Assembly (NCBI RefSeq): GCF_001015195.1 | Contig: NZ_LDES01000038.1 | Coordinates: 146,063-210,062, forward strand | From: Sphingomonas sp. Y57 | GTDB lineage: Bacteria > Pseudomonadota > Alphaproteobacteria > Sphingomonadales > Sphingomonadaceae | DNA length: 64,000 bases | Direction: 5' to 3' | Part shown: positions 19,046 to 31,265 of the stretch, one piece after another | How positions within the stretch are numbered: the stretch's first letter is position 1 | How the letters are laid out: every line of letters begins with the position of its first letter | Program-made: the position numbers and the translations under genes | The notes under the pieces: generated by a model | Seen by the model: the letters and a program-made list of their open reading frames with translations, nothing else | Told to the model about the DNA's origin: nothing | The model's database searches: none

Positions 19046-19116
19046 CCGTTCGTGTCGATCGCAGTCGAGACACGTTGCGAGAGTGAACGTCCCTCGACTT
19101 CGCTCGGGGCGAACGG
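19046..19116. repeat. Imperfect inverted repeat inside the ED operon (edd-glk gap)
   Basis: A 24-base left arm (19046-19069, beginning CCGTTCGTGTCG) and right arm (19093-19116, CTCGACTTCGCTCGGGGCG onward) are complementary at 19 of 24 positions, with a 23-base loop. It has the look of a mobile palindromic element that inserted within the transcription unit. The stem could terminate, process or stabilise mRNA between edd and glk. Confidence 0.65.
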
Positions 19117-19125
19117 GATTTCTTG

Positions 19126-20094
19126 ATGAGGATCGTGGCGGTCGACCTGGGCGGGACCCATGCGCGCTTCGCGGTGGCGGAGCTGCACGACGACCGGCGG
19201 CCGACGCTGGGACAGGTCCATGTCCACAGGACCGCCGACTTCTCGGGGCTCCCTGCCGCCTGGGCCGCGTTTGCGCGCGATCTCGGGCATGAGCCGCCGC
19301 GCATCGCCAGCATCGCGGTCGCGGGGCCGGTCGACGGCGAACTGATCCGCTTCACCAACAATGACTGGACGATCCGTCCCGCGACGGTTGCGCAGGAACT
19401 GCGCGTCGAGAAGGTTGCCCTGTATAACGATTTCGCGGCGATGGCCGCGGCGGTCGGTGTGCTCGAAGGCGACGAGCTGGTTCCCATCGGCGGTCCCGGC
19501 GGGCCGCTGCCGATGGAGGGCGTCACCACCGTGCTCGGCCCCGGCACCGGGCTCGGCGTCGCCCAGCTGCTGCGCTGGCATGGTCGCCGCATCCTATTGC
19601 CGACCGAGGGCGGGCATATCGATTTTGCGGCACTCGACGGGTTCGAGGAGACGCTGCTCGCCCGGTTGCGCGCGCGCCATCGCCGGGTATCGGTCGAGCG
19701 AATCGTTTCGGGGCCGGCGCTTGCCGACATCCATGCGACGCTGGCGATGATCGATGGCCGGGCCATCGTGCCGCGCGACGACGCGGCGCTGTGGCAGGCG
19801 GCGACCGGCGACGGAGACCCGCTCGCCGCACAGGCGCTCGACCGGCTGGTCATGGCGCTTGGCGCGGTCGCGGGCGATCTCGCGCTTGCCCAGGGCGCCA
19901 ATGCCGTGGTCGTCACCGGCGGACTCGCCAACCGGATCGAGCATCGGCTCGCGAGCCCATTGTTCCACGACCGTTTCCGCGCCAAGGGTCGCTTCGAGGC
20001 GCGCATGGCGCGGATTCCGGTCCGGCTCGCCCGCAACGTCCAGGCGGGATTGCTCGGTGTGGCAGCGGCCTATCAGGAGGATGAGCGGAGATGA
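19126..20094 (+). CDS. glk: Glucokinase (ROK-unrelated Glk family)
   Basis: 322 aa from ATG 19126 (a TTG is immediately upstream). The N-terminal phosphate loop is IVAVDLGGTHARFAV; FTNNDWTIRP carries the sugar-binding Asn-Asp, LYNDFAAMAAAV the catalytic Asp, and VLGPGTGLGVAQL the adenosine site; LLPTEGGHIDFA completes the glucose contacts. This is the bacterial Glk family that uses ATP to make glucose 6-phosphate for Zwf. The stop overlaps the eda ATG (ATGA). The ribosome site is weak (GCGAACGGGA) and lies in the repeat arm. Confidence 0.95.
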   Translation: MRIVAVDLGGTHARFAVAELHDDRRPTLGQVHVHRTADFSGLPAAWAAFARDLGHEPPRIASIAVAGPVDGELIRFTNNDWTIRPATVAQELRVEKVALYNDFAAMAAAVGVLEGDELVPIGGPGGPLPMEGVTTVLGPGTGLGVAQLLRWHGRRILLPTEGGHIDFAALDGFEETLLARLRARHRRVSVERIVSGPALADIHATLAMIDGRAIVPRDDAALWQAATGDGDPLAAQALDRLVMALGAVAGDLALAQGANAVVVTGGLANRIEHRLASPLFHDRFRAKGRFEARMARIPVRLARNVQAGLLGVAAAYQEDERR

Positions 20095-20702
20095 CGGTCG
20101 ATCAGGTGATGAGGCTGGCGCCGGTGATCCCGGTGCTGGTGGTGCACGAGGTGCAGCACGCCCGGCCGATCGCCGAGGCCCTGGTCGAAGGAGGGCTTCC
20201 CGCGCTGGAGGTGACGCTGCGCACCCCCGTCGCGCTCGACGTGATCCGCGAGATGGCAAAGGTCGAAGGTGCGGTGGTGGGCGCCGGTACGGTGCTCAAT
20301 CCCGACGACGTCAAGGCGAGCGTGGACGCCGGGGCCCGATTCCTGGTTTCACCGGGGCTGACCGACCGTCTCGCCAATGCGGCGATAGGCTGCGGACTGC
20401 CGTTCCTGCCGGGCACCGCCAATGCCGGCGACATCATGCGCGGGCTCGACATGGGGCTGACCCATTTTAAATTCTTTCCCGCCATGGCGAATGGCGGCGT
20501 CCCGGCGCTGAAGGCGCTGGCCGCGCCGCTGGCGGCCGCGCGCTTCTGTCCGACCGGAGGGATCACCGAGGCGAACGCGGCCGACTGGCTCGCGCTCGAT
20601 GCGGTGTTGTGCGTCGGCGGGAGCTGGATCGTGCCACCGGGCAAGCTCGATGTCGCCGAGATCACCCGCCGCGCGAGAGCGGCGGCGAAACTGGCAGCCT
20701 AA
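20091..20702 (+). CDS. eda: 2-dehydro-3-deoxy-phosphogluconate (KDPG) aldolase
   Basis: 203 aa TIM-barrel class I aldolase. VIPVLVVHEVQHARPIAEAL contains the N-terminal signature, GLPALEVTLRTP the catalytic Glu, and THFKFFPAM the Schiff-base Lys; FCPTGGI is the phosphate-binding turn. It splits KDPG to pyruvate and glyceraldehyde 3-phosphate, finishing the pathway encoded by this operon. Coupled to glk through an ATGA overlap with GCGGAG just ahead. Confidence 0.95.
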   Translation: MTVDQVMRLAPVIPVLVVHEVQHARPIAEALVEGGLPALEVTLRTPVALDVIREMAKVEGAVVGAGTVLNPDDVKASVDAGARFLVSPGLTDRLANAAIGCGLPFLPGTANAGDIMRGLDMGLTHFKFFPAMANGGVPALKALAAPLAAARFCPTGGITEANAADWLALDAVLCVGGSWIVPPGKLDVAEITRRARAAAKLAA

Positions 20703-20709
20703 CCCCTCC

Positions 20710-20727
20710 TCGCGGCGGGAGCCGCGA
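20710..20727. terminator. Hairpin between convergent eda and pccA
   Basis: TCGCGGC (20710-20716), loop GGGA and GCCGCGA (20721-20727) form a perfect 7-bp stem that fills the 25-bp gap between two convergent stops. No T-run is present on either strand, so it is at best a weak or factor-assisted bidirectional terminator. Confidence 0.45.
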
Positions 20728-22710
<1,983 letters not shown>

Positions 22711-22774
22711 CGTCGTCGTCGTTTCCCTGTGTGCTATCTCTTCCGCCCCTCCTCGGAATGGGCGGATCCTGTAA

Positions 22775-23791
22775 TCACTCCGCCGCCAGCTCGACCTTGC
22801 ACTCGGCCGCCATCGGCGTGACGCCGAGCCGGGCGAACAGCGCGGCGTCCCTGTCGTCGCCGGCATTGTCGGTGGTGAGCAGCTTGTCGCCGGTGAAGAT
22901 CGAATTGGCGCCGGCCATGAAGCACAGCGCCTGCGCCGCGTCGGACATGCTCTCGCGGCCCGCCGACAGGCGGACCATCGAGGCCGGCATGGTGATCCGC
23001 GCGACCGCGACGGTGCGGACGAACTCGATCTCGTCGATCTTCGCCAGCGGCGTGTCGGCGAGCATGTCGCCGAGCACCGTGCCCTTGACCGGCACCAGCG
23101 CGTTGACCGGCACGCTTTCCGGATGGACCGGCAGCGTCGCCAGCGCGTGGATGAAGCCGACCCGGTCGGCGCGCGTCTCGCCCATGCCGACGATGCCGCC
23201 GCAGCAGACGTTGATCCCTGCCTCGCGGACATGCTCGAGCGTCTCGATCCGGTCCTCGAAGGTCCGGGTGGTGATCACCTGCTCGTAACGCTCGGGCGAG
23301 GTGTCGATATTGTGGTTGTAGTAATCGAGCCCGGCATCGGCGAGGGTCTGCGCCTGGTCCCCGGTCAGCATGCCGAGGGTCATGCAGGTCTCCATCCCCA
23401 TCTGGCGGACGCCCTTCACCATCTCGACGATGGCGGGCATGTCGCGGTCCTTGGGGTTACGCCAGGCGGCGCCCATGCAGAAGCGGGTCGATCCGGCGTC
23501 CCTGGCCTGCGCGGCGGCCTGGAGCACCGCGCGCACGTCCATCAGCTTGGTTGCCTTGAGCCCGGTCTCGGCATGGGTCGACTGGTTGCAATAGCCGCAA
23601 TCCTCCGGACAGCCGCCGGTCTTGATCGACAGCAGGGTCGAGAGCTGGACCTCGTTCGCCGCATGGGCGGCGCGATGCGCGGCTTGCGCCTGCCACAGCA
23701 GGTCGTTGAACGGCAGGTCGAACAGGGCCGCGATCTCCTCGCGCGTCCAGTCGGACCGGACGGCGGGGCGGGGATTGGCATGGGCGTTCAT
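22775..23791 (-). CDS. bioB: Biotin synthase
   Basis: 338 aa radical-SAM enzyme. The SAM-cluster motif is [15 protein letters not shown] with Cys61, Cys65 and Cys68; further conserved parts are [20 protein letters not shown] and [17 protein letters not shown]. It inserts sulfur into dethiobiotin, consuming an auxiliary Fe-S cluster. Its ATG overlaps the scpA stop (ATGA), so it is co-translated with the methylmalonyl-CoA pathway rather than with bioF, bioA or bioD, none of which is in the window. Confidence 0.95.
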   Translation of the reverse strand: MNAHANPRPAVRSDWTREEIAALFDLPFNDLLWQAQAAHRAAHAANEVQLSTLLSIKTGGCPEDCGYCNQSTHAETGLKATKLMDVRAVLQAAAQARDAGSTRFCMGAAWRNPKDRDMPAIVEMVKGVRQMGMETCMTLGMLTGDQAQTLADAGLDYYNHNIDTSPERYEQVITTRTFEDRIETLEHVREAGINVCCGGIVGMGETRADRVGFIHALATLPVHPESVPVNALVPVKGTVLGDMLADTPLAKIDEIEFVRTVAVARITMPASMVRLSAGRESMSDAAQALCFMAGANSIFTGDKLLTTDNAGDDRDAALFARLGVTPMAAECKVELAAE

Positions 23792-25938
23792 TCAGCGGCC
23801 TCCTCGAAGCCTTCGGGCGGTTGGTTGTGGCCCAACAGCCGTAGCACTTCGGTCGCCGCGTTGACGAGATTCGTGCCGGGCCCGAAAATCCCCTGCACCC
23901 CCGCGTCGCGCAGGAACTGATAGTCCTGCGCCGGGATGACGCCGCCGGCGACCACCTTGATGTCGCCGCGCCCGGCATCCTTGAGGTGCTGGATCAGTTC
24001 GGGGATCAGCGTCTTGTGGCCGGCGGCGAGGCTGGACGCGCCGACCACGTCGACATCGGCCTTGAGCGCCAGTTCGGCGGCTTCCTTCGGGGTCTGGAAC
24101 AGCGGCCCGGCCACCACCTCGAAGCCAAGGTCGCCGAATGCCGAGGAGACGAGGTTGGCGCCGCGGTCGTGCCCGTCCTGGCCCATCTTGGCGACCAGCA
24201 TGCGGGGCTTGCGGCCCTTGCGCCGGGTGATCGTCTCGACCCCGTCGACCAGCCCCCCCCAGCGGCGGTCGTCGCCATAGGCGCCGCCATAGATGCCCTT
24301 GACCGGGGTCGGGTTGGTGCCGAAGCGGCCGAACACCGCCTCCATCGCCGCCGAGATCTCGCCCAGCGTCGCGCGGGCGCGGGCGCAGTCGACGGCCAGG
24401 GCCAGCAGGTTCGCGCCGCCCCGGGCGCCTTCGGTCAGCGCGGCGAGCGCCGCCCGGCACTTCGCCTCGTCGCGGCCGGCCTTGACCGCCTGGATGCGGC
24501 GGATCTGCGCCTCGCGCACCGCATGGTTGTCGACGTCGAGGATGTCGATCTCTTCCTCATTGGCGAGGCGGTATTTGTTGACGCCGACGATGATCTCCTC
24601 GCCGCGGTCGATCCGCGCCGCCTTGGCGGCCGAGGCCTCCTCGATCATCGCCTTGGGCCAGCCGGCCGCCACGGCCTTCGCCATGCCGCCTTCGGCCTCG
24701 ACCTTCTCGATGATCTCCCAGGCGCGGTCGACCAGCTCCTGGGTCAGGCTCTCGACATAATAGGAGCCGCCGAGCGGATCGACGACCTTGGTCATCCCGG
24801 TCTCTTCCTGGATGACGATCTGGGTATTGCGCGCGATCCGGGCAGAGAAGTCGGTCGGCAGCGCGATCGCCTCGTCGAGCGCGTTGGTGTGGAGCGACTG
24901 GGTGCCGCCCAGCATCGCCGCCATCGCCTCGATCGTGGTACGCATTACGTTGTTGTACGGGTCCTGCTCGGTCAGTGAGACGCCCGACGTCTGGCAATGG
25001 GTGCGCAGCATCTTCGAGCGCTCATCCTTCGCGCCCAGCTTCGTCATCACCCGGTGCCACAGCACGCGCGCGGCGCGCAGCTTGGCGATCTCCATGAAGA
25101 AGTTCATGCCGATCGCGAAGAAGAAGCTGAGGCGGCCGGCGAACTTGTCGATGTCGAGGCCCGAGGCGACGCCGTATTTCACATATTCCATGCCGTCGGC
25201 GATGGTGAAGGCCAGCTCCTGGACCTGCGTCGCCCCGGCTTCCTGCATGTGATAGCCGGAGATCGAGATCGAGTTGAACTTGGGCATGTTCGCGCTGGTG
25301 AAGGCGAAGATGTCCGAGATGATCCTCATGCTCGGCTCGGGCGGGTAGATATAGGTGTTACGGACCATGAACTCCTTGAGGATGTCGTTCTGGATGGTCC
25401 CGTCGAGCTGGGCCATCGGCACGCCCTGCTCCTCGCCCGCGACGATGAAGAAGGCGAGCACCGGGATCACCGCGCCGTTCATCGTCATCGACACCGACAT
25501 CTGGTCGAGCGGGATGCCGGCGAACAGGATCTTCATGTCGTCGATCGTGTCGATCGCCACGCCCGCCTTGCCGACGTCGCCGGTCACGCGCGGATGATCG
25601 CTGTCATAGCCGCGATGGGTCGCCAGGTCGAAGGCGACCGACAGCCCCTTCTGCCCGGCCTTGAGGTTGCGATGGTAGAAGGCGTTCGATTCCTCGGCGG
25701 TCGAGAAGCCGGCATATTGGCGGATCGTCCAGGGACGACCGGCGTACATCGACGCGCGCACACCGCGCGTGAACGGCGCGAAGCCGGGCAGGCCGGGATC
25801 GATACCGGCCACGTCCTCGGCCGTATAGAGCGGCTTGACCGCGATCCCCTCGGGCGTGTTCCAGGTCAGGTCCTTGCCCTTGACCTCCTTGGCGGCGGCG
25901 GCCTCCCAGCGGGCCAGATCGGGTTTTTCGTCGCTCAT
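23788..25938 (-). CDS. scpA: Methylmalonyl-CoA mutase (single-chain, B12-dependent)
   Basis: 716 aa, the normal length of the catalytic large chain. The N-terminal TIM barrel shows [19 protein letters not shown] and [15 protein letters not shown]; the C-terminal cobalamin domain has the base-off motif in [14 protein letters not shown] (DxHxxG) followed by SSLAAGH and GGVIPAQD. It converts (R)-methylmalonyl-CoA to succinyl-CoA. No separate small subunit and no MeaB/ArgK G-protein chaperone gene is adjacent. Between mce (31 bp upstream) and bioB (overlap downstream). Confidence 0.95.
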   Translation of the reverse strand: MSDEKPDLARWEAAAAKEVKGKDLTWNTPEGIAVKPLYTAEDVAGIDPGLPGFAPFTRGVRASMYAGRPWTIRQYAGFSTAEESNAFYHRNLKAGQKGLSVAFDLATHRGYDSDHPRVTGDVGKAGVAIDTIDDMKILFAGIPLDQMSVSMTMNGAVIPVLAFFIVAGEEQGVPMAQLDGTIQNDILKEFMVRNTYIYPPEPSMRIISDIFAFTSANMPKFNSISISGYHMQEAGATQVQELAFTIADGMEYVKYGVASGLDIDKFAGRLSFFFAIGMNFFMEIAKLRAARVLWHRVMTKLGAKDERSKMLRTHCQTSGVSLTEQDPYNNVMRTTIEAMAAMLGGTQSLHTNALDEAIALPTDFSARIARNTQIVIQEETGMTKVVDPLGGSYYVESLTQELVDRAWEIIEKVEAEGGMAKAVAAGWPKAMIEEASAAKAARIDRGEEIIVGVNKYRLANEEEIDILDVDNHAVREAQIRRIQAVKAGRDEAKCRAALAALTEGARGGANLLALAVDCARARATLGEISAAMEAVFGRFGTNPTPVKGIYGGAYGDDRRWGGLVDGVETITRRKGRKPRMLVAKMGQDGHDRGANLVSSAFGDLGFEVVAGPLFQTPKEAAELALKADVDVVGASSLAAGHKTLIPELIQHLKDAGRGDIKVVAGGVIPAQDYQFLRDAGVQGIFGPGTNLVNAATEVLRLLGHNQPPEGFEEAAE

Positions 25939-25969
25939 CGCAGCTTCCTTCCGAACCTCAGGGGCGCCG

Positions 25970-26395
25970 TCAGTGGCTCGCGCCGGGTCGCGGCGTTTCC
26001 ATGATCTCGGTCAGCACCCCGCCCATGTCGCGCGGGTGGACGAAGAAGATCAGCGTGCCGTGCGCACCGATGCGCGGCTCGCCCAGCACGCGGGCGCCCT
26101 TGCCCTCGAACCAGGTCTTGGCGGCGTGGATGTCGGGCACCTCATAGCAGATATGGTGCTGGCCGCCGTCCGGATTCTTGGCGAGGAAGCCGGCGATCGG
26201 GGAGGATTCGCCGAGCGGCTCGATCAGCTCGATCTGGCTGTTCGGCGTGTCGACGAAGCAGACCTTCACCCCCTGCGCGGGCAGGTCGAACGGCTCGCGG
26301 ATCACCTCGGCACCCATCACGTCGCGGTAGAAGGCGATGCTCTTCTCGATCGACGGGGTGGCGACCCCGACATGGTTGAGGCGGCCGAGCTTCAT
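25970..26395 (-). CDS. mce: Methylmalonyl-CoA epimerase
   Basis: 141 aa from the ATG at 26395, which overlaps the thiolase stop (ATGA); the longer frame from 26443 begins inside the thiolase gene. It is a glyoxalase/VOC-fold protein: [20 protein letters not shown] (metal His), [12 protein letters not shown] (second His) and [10 protein letters not shown] (Glu ligand). It interconverts the (S) product of PccAB and the (R) substrate of ScpA. Confidence 0.93.
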   Translation of the reverse strand: MKLGRLNHVGVATPSIEKSIAFYRDVMGAEVIREPFDLPAQGVKVCFVDTPNSQIELIEPLGESSPIAGFLAKNPDGGQHHICYEVPDIHAAKTWFEGKGARVLGEPRIGAHGTLIFFVHPRDMGGVLTEIMETPRPGASH

Positions 26396-27582
26396 GCGCA
26401 GCGCTCCACCACCATGGCGATGCCCTGGCCGCCGCCGATGCACATGGTGATCAGGCCGTAGCGGCCGCCGATGCGCTCCAGCTCATAGACGGTCTTGACG
26501 GTCAGGATCGCGCCGGTCGCGCCGACCGGATGGCCGAGCGCGACGCCCGATCCGTTCGGATTTACCTTGTCGGGATCGAAGCCCAGCTCCTGCGCCACCG
26601 CGCAGGCCTGCGCGGCGAACGCCTCATTGGCCTCGATCACGTCGATGTCGGCCAGGGTCAGGCCGGCGCGTTCCAGCGCGATCGGCACCGCCTTGATCGG
26701 GCCGACGCCCATGTAGAGTGGCTCGACCCCGGCATGGCCCCAGCTCAGGATCTTCGCGAGCGGCTTCAGCCCCTTGGCGTCGACCGCCTTCTTCGTTGCG
26801 AGCACGATCATCGCCGCGCCGTCGTTGATGCCGCTGGCATTGGCGGCGGTGACGGTGCCGTCCTTCTTGAAGACGGGACGCAGCTTGGCCAGTTCCTCGG
26901 CCGAGACGTCGCCGCGGACATGCTCGTCGGTGTCGAAGGCGACGACGCCCTTGCGGGTCTTCACCTCGACCGGGACGATCTGCTCCTTGAAGCGGCCTTC
27001 GGCGATCGCCTTCGCGGCGCGCTGGTGGCCCTGCAGCGCCAGCGCGTCCTGCGCTTCGCGGGTGATCTGATAGCGTTCCGCGACATTCTCGGCGGTGATG
27101 CCCATATGGACCTTGTCGAACGGATCGCTCAACGCCTCGATGAGGCCGTCGGTCATCTCGACATTGCCCATCTTGGTGCCCCAGCGCGCGCCCTTCACGA
27201 CATGGGGGACACGGCTCATCACCTCGGCGCCACCGGCGATCACGATGTCCGATTCGCCCAGCACCATTGCCTTGGCACCGCTGATGATCGCCTCGACGCC
27301 CGATCCGCACAGCCGGTTGAGGGTCAGCGCGGGCGTCTCGATGGGGATGCCGGCGTTCACGCTCACCATGCGCGCCAGATAGGCGTCGCGCGGCTCGGTC
27401 GGCATCACCTGGCCCATCACCACATTCTGCACGTCCCCGGGTTCGAGCCCGGCCCGTTCGAGAGCGGCCTTTGCGACGATCACGCCGAGCTCGGCCGGGG
27501 GAACGTCCTTCAGCGCGCCGCCGAAGTCGGCGATCGCGGTCCGCGCGGCGCCGACGATGTAGATGTCTTGGATCTGGGCCAT
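26392..27582 (-). CDS. Acetyl-CoA C-acyltransferase (thiolase)
   Basis: 396 aa. The nucleophilic Cys92 is in TLNRLCGSGVEAI, the His in NPNGSGVALGHPVGATGA and the general-base Cys in CIGGGQGIAMV; VIEANEAFAAQA is also intact. This is a biosynthetic/degradative acetyl-CoA or beta-ketoacyl-CoA thiolase. In this operon it probably releases propionyl-CoA plus acetyl-CoA from beta-ketovaleryl-CoA, or handles isoleucine breakdown (inference). It starts 38 bp after pccB. Confidence 0.92.
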   Translation of the reverse strand: MAQIQDIYIVGAARTAIADFGGALKDVPPAELGVIVAKAALERAGLEPGDVQNVVMGQVMPTEPRDAYLARMVSVNAGIPIETPALTLNRLCGSGVEAIISGAKAMVLGESDIVIAGGAEVMSRVPHVVKGARWGTKMGNVEMTDGLIEALSDPFDKVHMGITAENVAERYQITREAQDALALQGHQRAAKAIAEGRFKEQIVPVEVKTRKGVVAFDTDEHVRGDVSAEELAKLRPVFKKDGTVTAANASGINDGAAMIVLATKKAVDAKGLKPLAKILSWGHAGVEPLYMGVGPIKAVPIALERAGLTLADIDVIEANEAFAAQACAVAQELGFDPDKVNPNGSGVALGHPVGATGAILTVKTVYELERIGGRYGLITMCIGGGQGIAMVVERCA

Positions 27583-27620
27583 GGAAAGGGTTCCTGCTGC
27601 TGGGGTCCGCGCTTCTCTGC

Positions 27621-29153
27621 TCAGAGCGGGATGTTGTCGTGTTTCTTCCAGGGATTCTCGAGGCTCTTGTTCTTGAGCTTGCGAAGACCCAGGGCGATCC
27701 GCTTGCGGGTCGAATGCGGCATGATCACCTCGTCGATGAAGCCCTTCGAGGCCGCCACGAACGGGTTGGCGAAGCGATCCTCATATTCCCTGGTCCGCTG
27801 GGCGATCTTCTCGGCGTCGCCGATGTCCTTGCGGAAGATGATCTCGACCGCGCCCTTGGCGCCCATCACCGCGATCTCGGCGGTCGGCCAGGCGTAGTTG
27901 AGGTCGCCCCGAAGATGCTTCGATGCCATGACGTCATAGGCGCCGCCATAGGCCTTGCGGGTGATGACGGTGATCTTGGGGACGGTCGCTTCGCCATAGG
28001 CGAACAGCAGCTTGGCGCCATGCTTGATGATGCCGTTATGCTCCTGCGCCGTGCCCGGCAGAAAACCGGGAACATCGACGAAGGTGACGATCGGGATGTC
28101 GAAGGCGTCGCAGAAGCGGACGAAACGCGCCGCCTTCTTCGACGAATTGATGTCGAGGCAGCCCGCCAGCACCATCGGCTGGTTGGCGACGATGCCGACC
28201 GGGCGGCCCTCGATCCGGCCGAAGCCGATCACGATGTTGGCGGCGTGGTTCGGCTGGATTTCGAAGAAGTCGCCCTCGTCGACGACTTTCGCGATCAGCT
28301 CCTTCATGTCGTAGGGCTTGGTCGCGCTGTCCGGGATCAGCGTGTCGAGGCTCGGCTCGGTGCGGTCCCAGGGGTCGTCGGTCGGCCGCTCGGGCAGGTC
28401 GTGCCGGTTCGACAGCGGCAGGAAGTCGACGAACTCGCGCACCGACAGGAGGGCCTCGATGTCGTTGTCGAAGGCGTTGTCGGCGACGGAGGTCTTGGTG
28501 GTGTGGGTGACGGCGCCGCCCAGTTCCTCCTGCGTCACCACCTCATTGGTGACCGTCTTCACCACGTCGGGGCCGGTCACGAACATGAACGACGAATCCT
28601 TCACCATGAAGATGAAGTCGGTCATCGCCGGCGAATAGACCGCGCCGCCCGCGCAGGGCCCCATGATCACGCTGATCTGCGGCACCACGCCCGACGCCAG
28701 AATGTTGCGCTGGAACACTTCGGCATAGCCGCCCAGCGAGGCGACGCCTTCCTGGATGCGGGCGCCGCCCGAGTCGTTGAGGCCGATCACGGGCGCTCCG
28801 ACCTTCATCGCCATGTCCATGATCTTGCAGATCTTCTGCGCGTGGCGCTCGCTGAGCGCACCGCCATAGACGGTGAAGTCCTGACTGAAGACGAAGACGA
28901 GGCGGCCGTTGACCGTGCCCGATCCGGTGACGACGCCATCGCCGGGAATATGCTCGGCTTCCATGCCGAAATCGGTGCAGTTGTGCTCGACATACATGTC
29001 GAGCTCCTCGAAGCTGTCGGGATCGAGCAGCACCTCGATGCGCTCGCGCGCGGTCAGCTTGCCTTTGCGGTGCTGCGCCTCGATGCGCTTCTCGCCACCG
29101 CCGAGCCGCGCTGCGGCACGCTTTTCCTCGAGCTTCTGCAGGATCGCCAGCAT
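27621..29153 (-). CDS. pccB: Propionyl-CoA carboxylase carboxyltransferase (beta) subunit
   Basis: 510 aa from the ATG at 29153, preceded by AAGGAG eleven bases upstream; the frame to 29294 would enter the divergent regulatory region. Crotonase-type carboxyltransferase halves are seen: [19 protein letters not shown] and [17 protein letters not shown] in the N half, [18 protein letters not shown] and [15 protein letters not shown] in the C half. It moves carboxyl from PccA-biotin to propionyl-CoA. First gene of the minus-strand operon pccB-thiolase-mce-scpA-bioB-pccA, divergent from the likely regulator. Confidence 0.95.
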   Translation of the reverse strand: MLAILQKLEEKRAAARLGGGEKRIEAQHRKGKLTARERIEVLLDPDSFEELDMYVEHNCTDFGMEAEHIPGDGVVTGSGTVNGRLVFVFSQDFTVYGGALSERHAQKICKIMDMAMKVGAPVIGLNDSGGARIQEGVASLGGYAEVFQRNILASGVVPQISVIMGPCAGGAVYSPAMTDFIFMVKDSSFMFVTGPDVVKTVTNEVVTQEELGGAVTHTTKTSVADNAFDNDIEALLSVREFVDFLPLSNRHDLPERPTDDPWDRTEPSLDTLIPDSATKPYDMKELIAKVVDEGDFFEIQPNHAANIVIGFGRIEGRPVGIVANQPMVLAGCLDINSSKKAARFVRFCDAFDIPIVTFVDVPGFLPGTAQEHNGIIKHGAKLLFAYGEATVPKITVITRKAYGGAYDVMASKHLRGDLNYAWPTAEIAVMGAKGAVEIIFRKDIGDAEKIAQRTREYEDRFANPFVAASKGFIDEVIMPHSTRKRIALGLRKLKNKSLENPWKKHDNIPL

Positions 29154-29200
29154 AGGACCATGGGCTCCTTGGGATTCGTAATGCGGCCCCCTTTTCAAGC

Positions 29201-29256
29201 TTTGCCCGATAAGGCAAATGTGAACTTGCGGACTTGCGAAGTCCCTATTTGCAAAA
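29201..29256. promoter_or_regulatory. Candidate operators in the pccB/regulator divergent region
   Basis: Four nested symmetric elements lie in this gap: TTTGCC-6-GGCAAA (29201-29218), the direct repeat ACTTGCG at 29224-29230 and 29232-29238, GACTT-GCG-AAGTC (29231-29243) and the perfect palindrome TTTGCAAA (29248-29255). As I recall it, the RamB box of corynebacteria is of the AACTTTGCAAA type, so these are good candidates for binding by the adjacent RamB/ScfR-like protein (inference). Confidence 0.6.
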
Positions 29257-29280
29257 TCGACCTCCAAAGGGATGCAGACC

Positions 29281-30702
29281 ATGGCACGACGCACCGGAGC
29301 GCGCCTCTTCGCGGGGCATGAGCTGCGCGCGCTGCGGCAGCGGGTCGGGCTCGGCCAGGCGGCGATGGCGTCCCGGGTGGGGCTGTCGGTTTCCTATCTG
29401 TCCCAGCTTGAAAATGATGACCGGCCGATAACTCCGGCGGTGGGGGAGGCCTTTGCCAAGGCCTTTCCGATCGACTGGAACCGCGACACCGCGGGCGACG
29501 CGGAACGGCGGCTGGCGGCGCTGCGCGAGGCGTTCGCCGACCCCTTGTTCGCTACCGCTGAAGTCGGCCCGCAGATGCTCCACCGCATGGTCGAGCAGCA
29601 GCCGGTGTTCGCCGATCAATTCGTCCGTCTCCACGACGCCTGGCGCCGCGCCGAGGAGCGGCTCCAGCTCGTTGACGACCGGATTGCCAGCGGCGTTCCC
29701 GGCGACGACCGGCTGCCGTGGGAGGAGGTGCGCGACTGGTTTCACGAGGAGGGTAATTATGTCGATGCGATCGACCGTGCCGCCGAGGCGCTGGCCGAGG
29801 AGCTCGATGCCGAGCCCCTGCCCGAGGCGCTGATCGCGCATGCGCTCAAGCAGCGCCATGGGGTCGACATGGTCACCGCGGCCGACGACGGCGGCGGCAT
29901 GTTGCGTCGCTTCGATCCGGCGCGCGGATTGCTGACGATCGGATCGGCGCAGCCGCCCGAGACGCGCCGCTTCATGATGGCGCACCAGCTCGTTCAGCTC
30001 GACCTGCACCATGAGATCGCCTCGGTCGCCGCCGAGGGGCGCTTCCGCGCGGCGGAGGCCTTCCCGCTGCTTTCCGTCGGCCTCGCCAACTATGCGGCGG
30101 GGGCGCTGCTGATGCCCTATCGGCGCTTCCGCGATACCGCGCGGGGGCTGCGCCACGACATCGACCGGCTGTGCCAGCGCTTCGGCGTCAGTTTCGAACA
30201 GGCGTGTCACCGGCTGTCGACGCTGCAACGCCCGGCCGAGCGCGGTATCCCCTTCTTCTTCTGCCGGGTCGACATGGCGGGCAACATCACCAAGCGCCAT
30301 TCGGCGACGCGGCTGCAATTTGCCCGCTTCGGCGGCGCCTGCCCGCTGTGGATCGTGCACGAGGCGGTGGCGATCCCCGATCGCATCCTGGTCCAGCTCG
30401 CGGAGATGCCCGACGGGGTGCGCTACGTGCAGATGGCAAAGGGGCTGGTCAAGCCGTCGGGCAGTTTCACCCGCGCCCCGCGCCGCTTCGCCGTCGCGCT
30501 CGGCTGCGAGGTCGAACATGCCCGCGACTTCATCTATGCCGACGCCCTTGATCTCGGCAATCCGGGTGCGGCCACGCCGATCGGCATCTCGTGCCGGCTG
30601 TGCCCGCGCGAGCATTGCGATCAGCGCGCCTTCCCGCCGGCCGGCCGGCCGATCGAGGTCGATGCCGACCGGCGCGACGTGGTGCCTTATCGGCTGAGCT
30701 GA
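29281..30702 (+). CDS. RamB/ScfR-type transcriptional regulator (HTH-XRE, IrrE-like, C-terminal Cys domain)
   Basis: 473 aa from the ATG at 29281 (AAAGGG nine bases upstream; the ATG at 29272 would have no spacing). An XRE helix-turn-helix is clear: [20 protein letters not shown] then [15 protein letters not shown]. The middle is the ImmA/IrrE-like segment [17 protein letters not shown], in which the metallopeptidase HExxH is not kept, so it is a sensor rather than a protease. The C-terminus has [16 protein letters not shown], conserved in the short-chain acyl-CoA regulator family that controls glyoxylate and propionate genes. Divergent from pccB, hence the likely regulator of the operon and of itself. 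Confidence 0.85.
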   Translation: MARRTGARLFAGHELRALRQRVGLGQAAMASRVGLSVSYLSQLENDDRPITPAVGEAFAKAFPIDWNRDTAGDAERRLAALREAFADPLFATAEVGPQMLHRMVEQQPVFADQFVRLHDAWRRAEERLQLVDDRIASGVPGDDRLPWEEVRDWFHEEGNYVDAIDRAAEALAEELDAEPLPEALIAHALKQRHGVDMVTAADDGGGMLRRFDPARGLLTIGSAQPPETRRFMMAHQLVQLDLHHEIASVAAEGRFRAAEAFPLLSVGLANYAAGALLMPYRRFRDTARGLRHDIDRLCQRFGVSFEQACHRLSTLQRPAERGIPFFFCRVDMAGNITKRHSATRLQFARFGGACPLWIVHEAVAIPDRILVQLAEMPDGVRYVQMAKGLVKPSGSFTRAPRRFAVALGCEVEHARDFIYADALDLGNPGAATPIGISCRLCPREHCDQRAFPPAGRPIEVDADRRDVVPYRLS

Positions 30703-30770
30703 GAAAGTCCTTGCCCGGCCGGGGGGCGGGGGGTGTAGGCTGTCGCCGCATCAGGGAGAGGAGAACGGGC

Positions 30771-31235
30771 ATGCGACCCATCACCCGCGCGATCGTCGCC
30801 GCGACCGCCCTGTCCGGATCGCTTGACCTGCTCAGCGCCTTTGCGTTCAGTGCGATCAAGGGGGTCGGCCCGCTCCGGGTGCTGCAGGGGGTGGCGGCGG
30901 GGCCTTTCGGCGATCCGATGGTCCAGGGGGCGAGCGTGCCGGTCGCGCTCGCCGGGTTGATCGTCCATTATGCGCTGATGACGGTGATGGTGACCGTCTT
31001 CATGGCCGCGGCGACGCTGCTGTCTTTCATCCTGCGCCGGCCACTGCTGTGGGGCACGCTCTATGGGCTCGGCCTCTATCTGGTGATGTATTGGATCGTC
31101 CTGCCGCTGCGCTGGCCCGAACTCTTCCCGCGCACCGGCGCCTGGGACGTCGGCAACGCGCTCTTCTCGCACCTGGTCTGCGTCGGCCTGCCCATGGGCT
31201 GGGTCGCCGACCGGGTGTTGCGAAAGGAGGCGTAG
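30771..31235 (+). CDS. Small four-helix membrane protein, function unknown
   Basis: 154 aa from ATG 30771, with AGGGAGAGGAG upstream. Four hydrophobic segments are spaced at about residues 5-25, 55-80, 84-110 and 125-145, linked by VLQGVAAGPFGDP and YGLGLYLVMYWIVLPL. The pattern matches a widespread proteobacterial family of small integral membrane proteins with no known role. It follows the acyl-CoA regulator by 68 bp on the same strand but need not share its transcript. Confidence 0.65.
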   Translation: MRPITRAIVAATALSGSLDLLSAFAFSAIKGVGPLRVLQGVAAGPFGDPMVQGASVPVALAGLIVHYALMTVMVTVFMAAATLLSFILRRPLLWGTLYGLGLYLVMYWIVLPLRWPELFPRTGAWDVGNALFSHLVCVGLPMGWVADRVLRKEA

Positions 31236-31265
31236 GTCTCGGCGCTTCGCTCGCCAACTCTCCTC

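Noticed and set aside
15027..20036. A 1669-codon stop-free frame on the minus strand across zwf, pgl, edd and glk
   Set aside because: It is antisense to five well-supported genes, is rich in Arg/His/Asp/Gln with no domain, and arises from the high GC codon pattern of the real genes.
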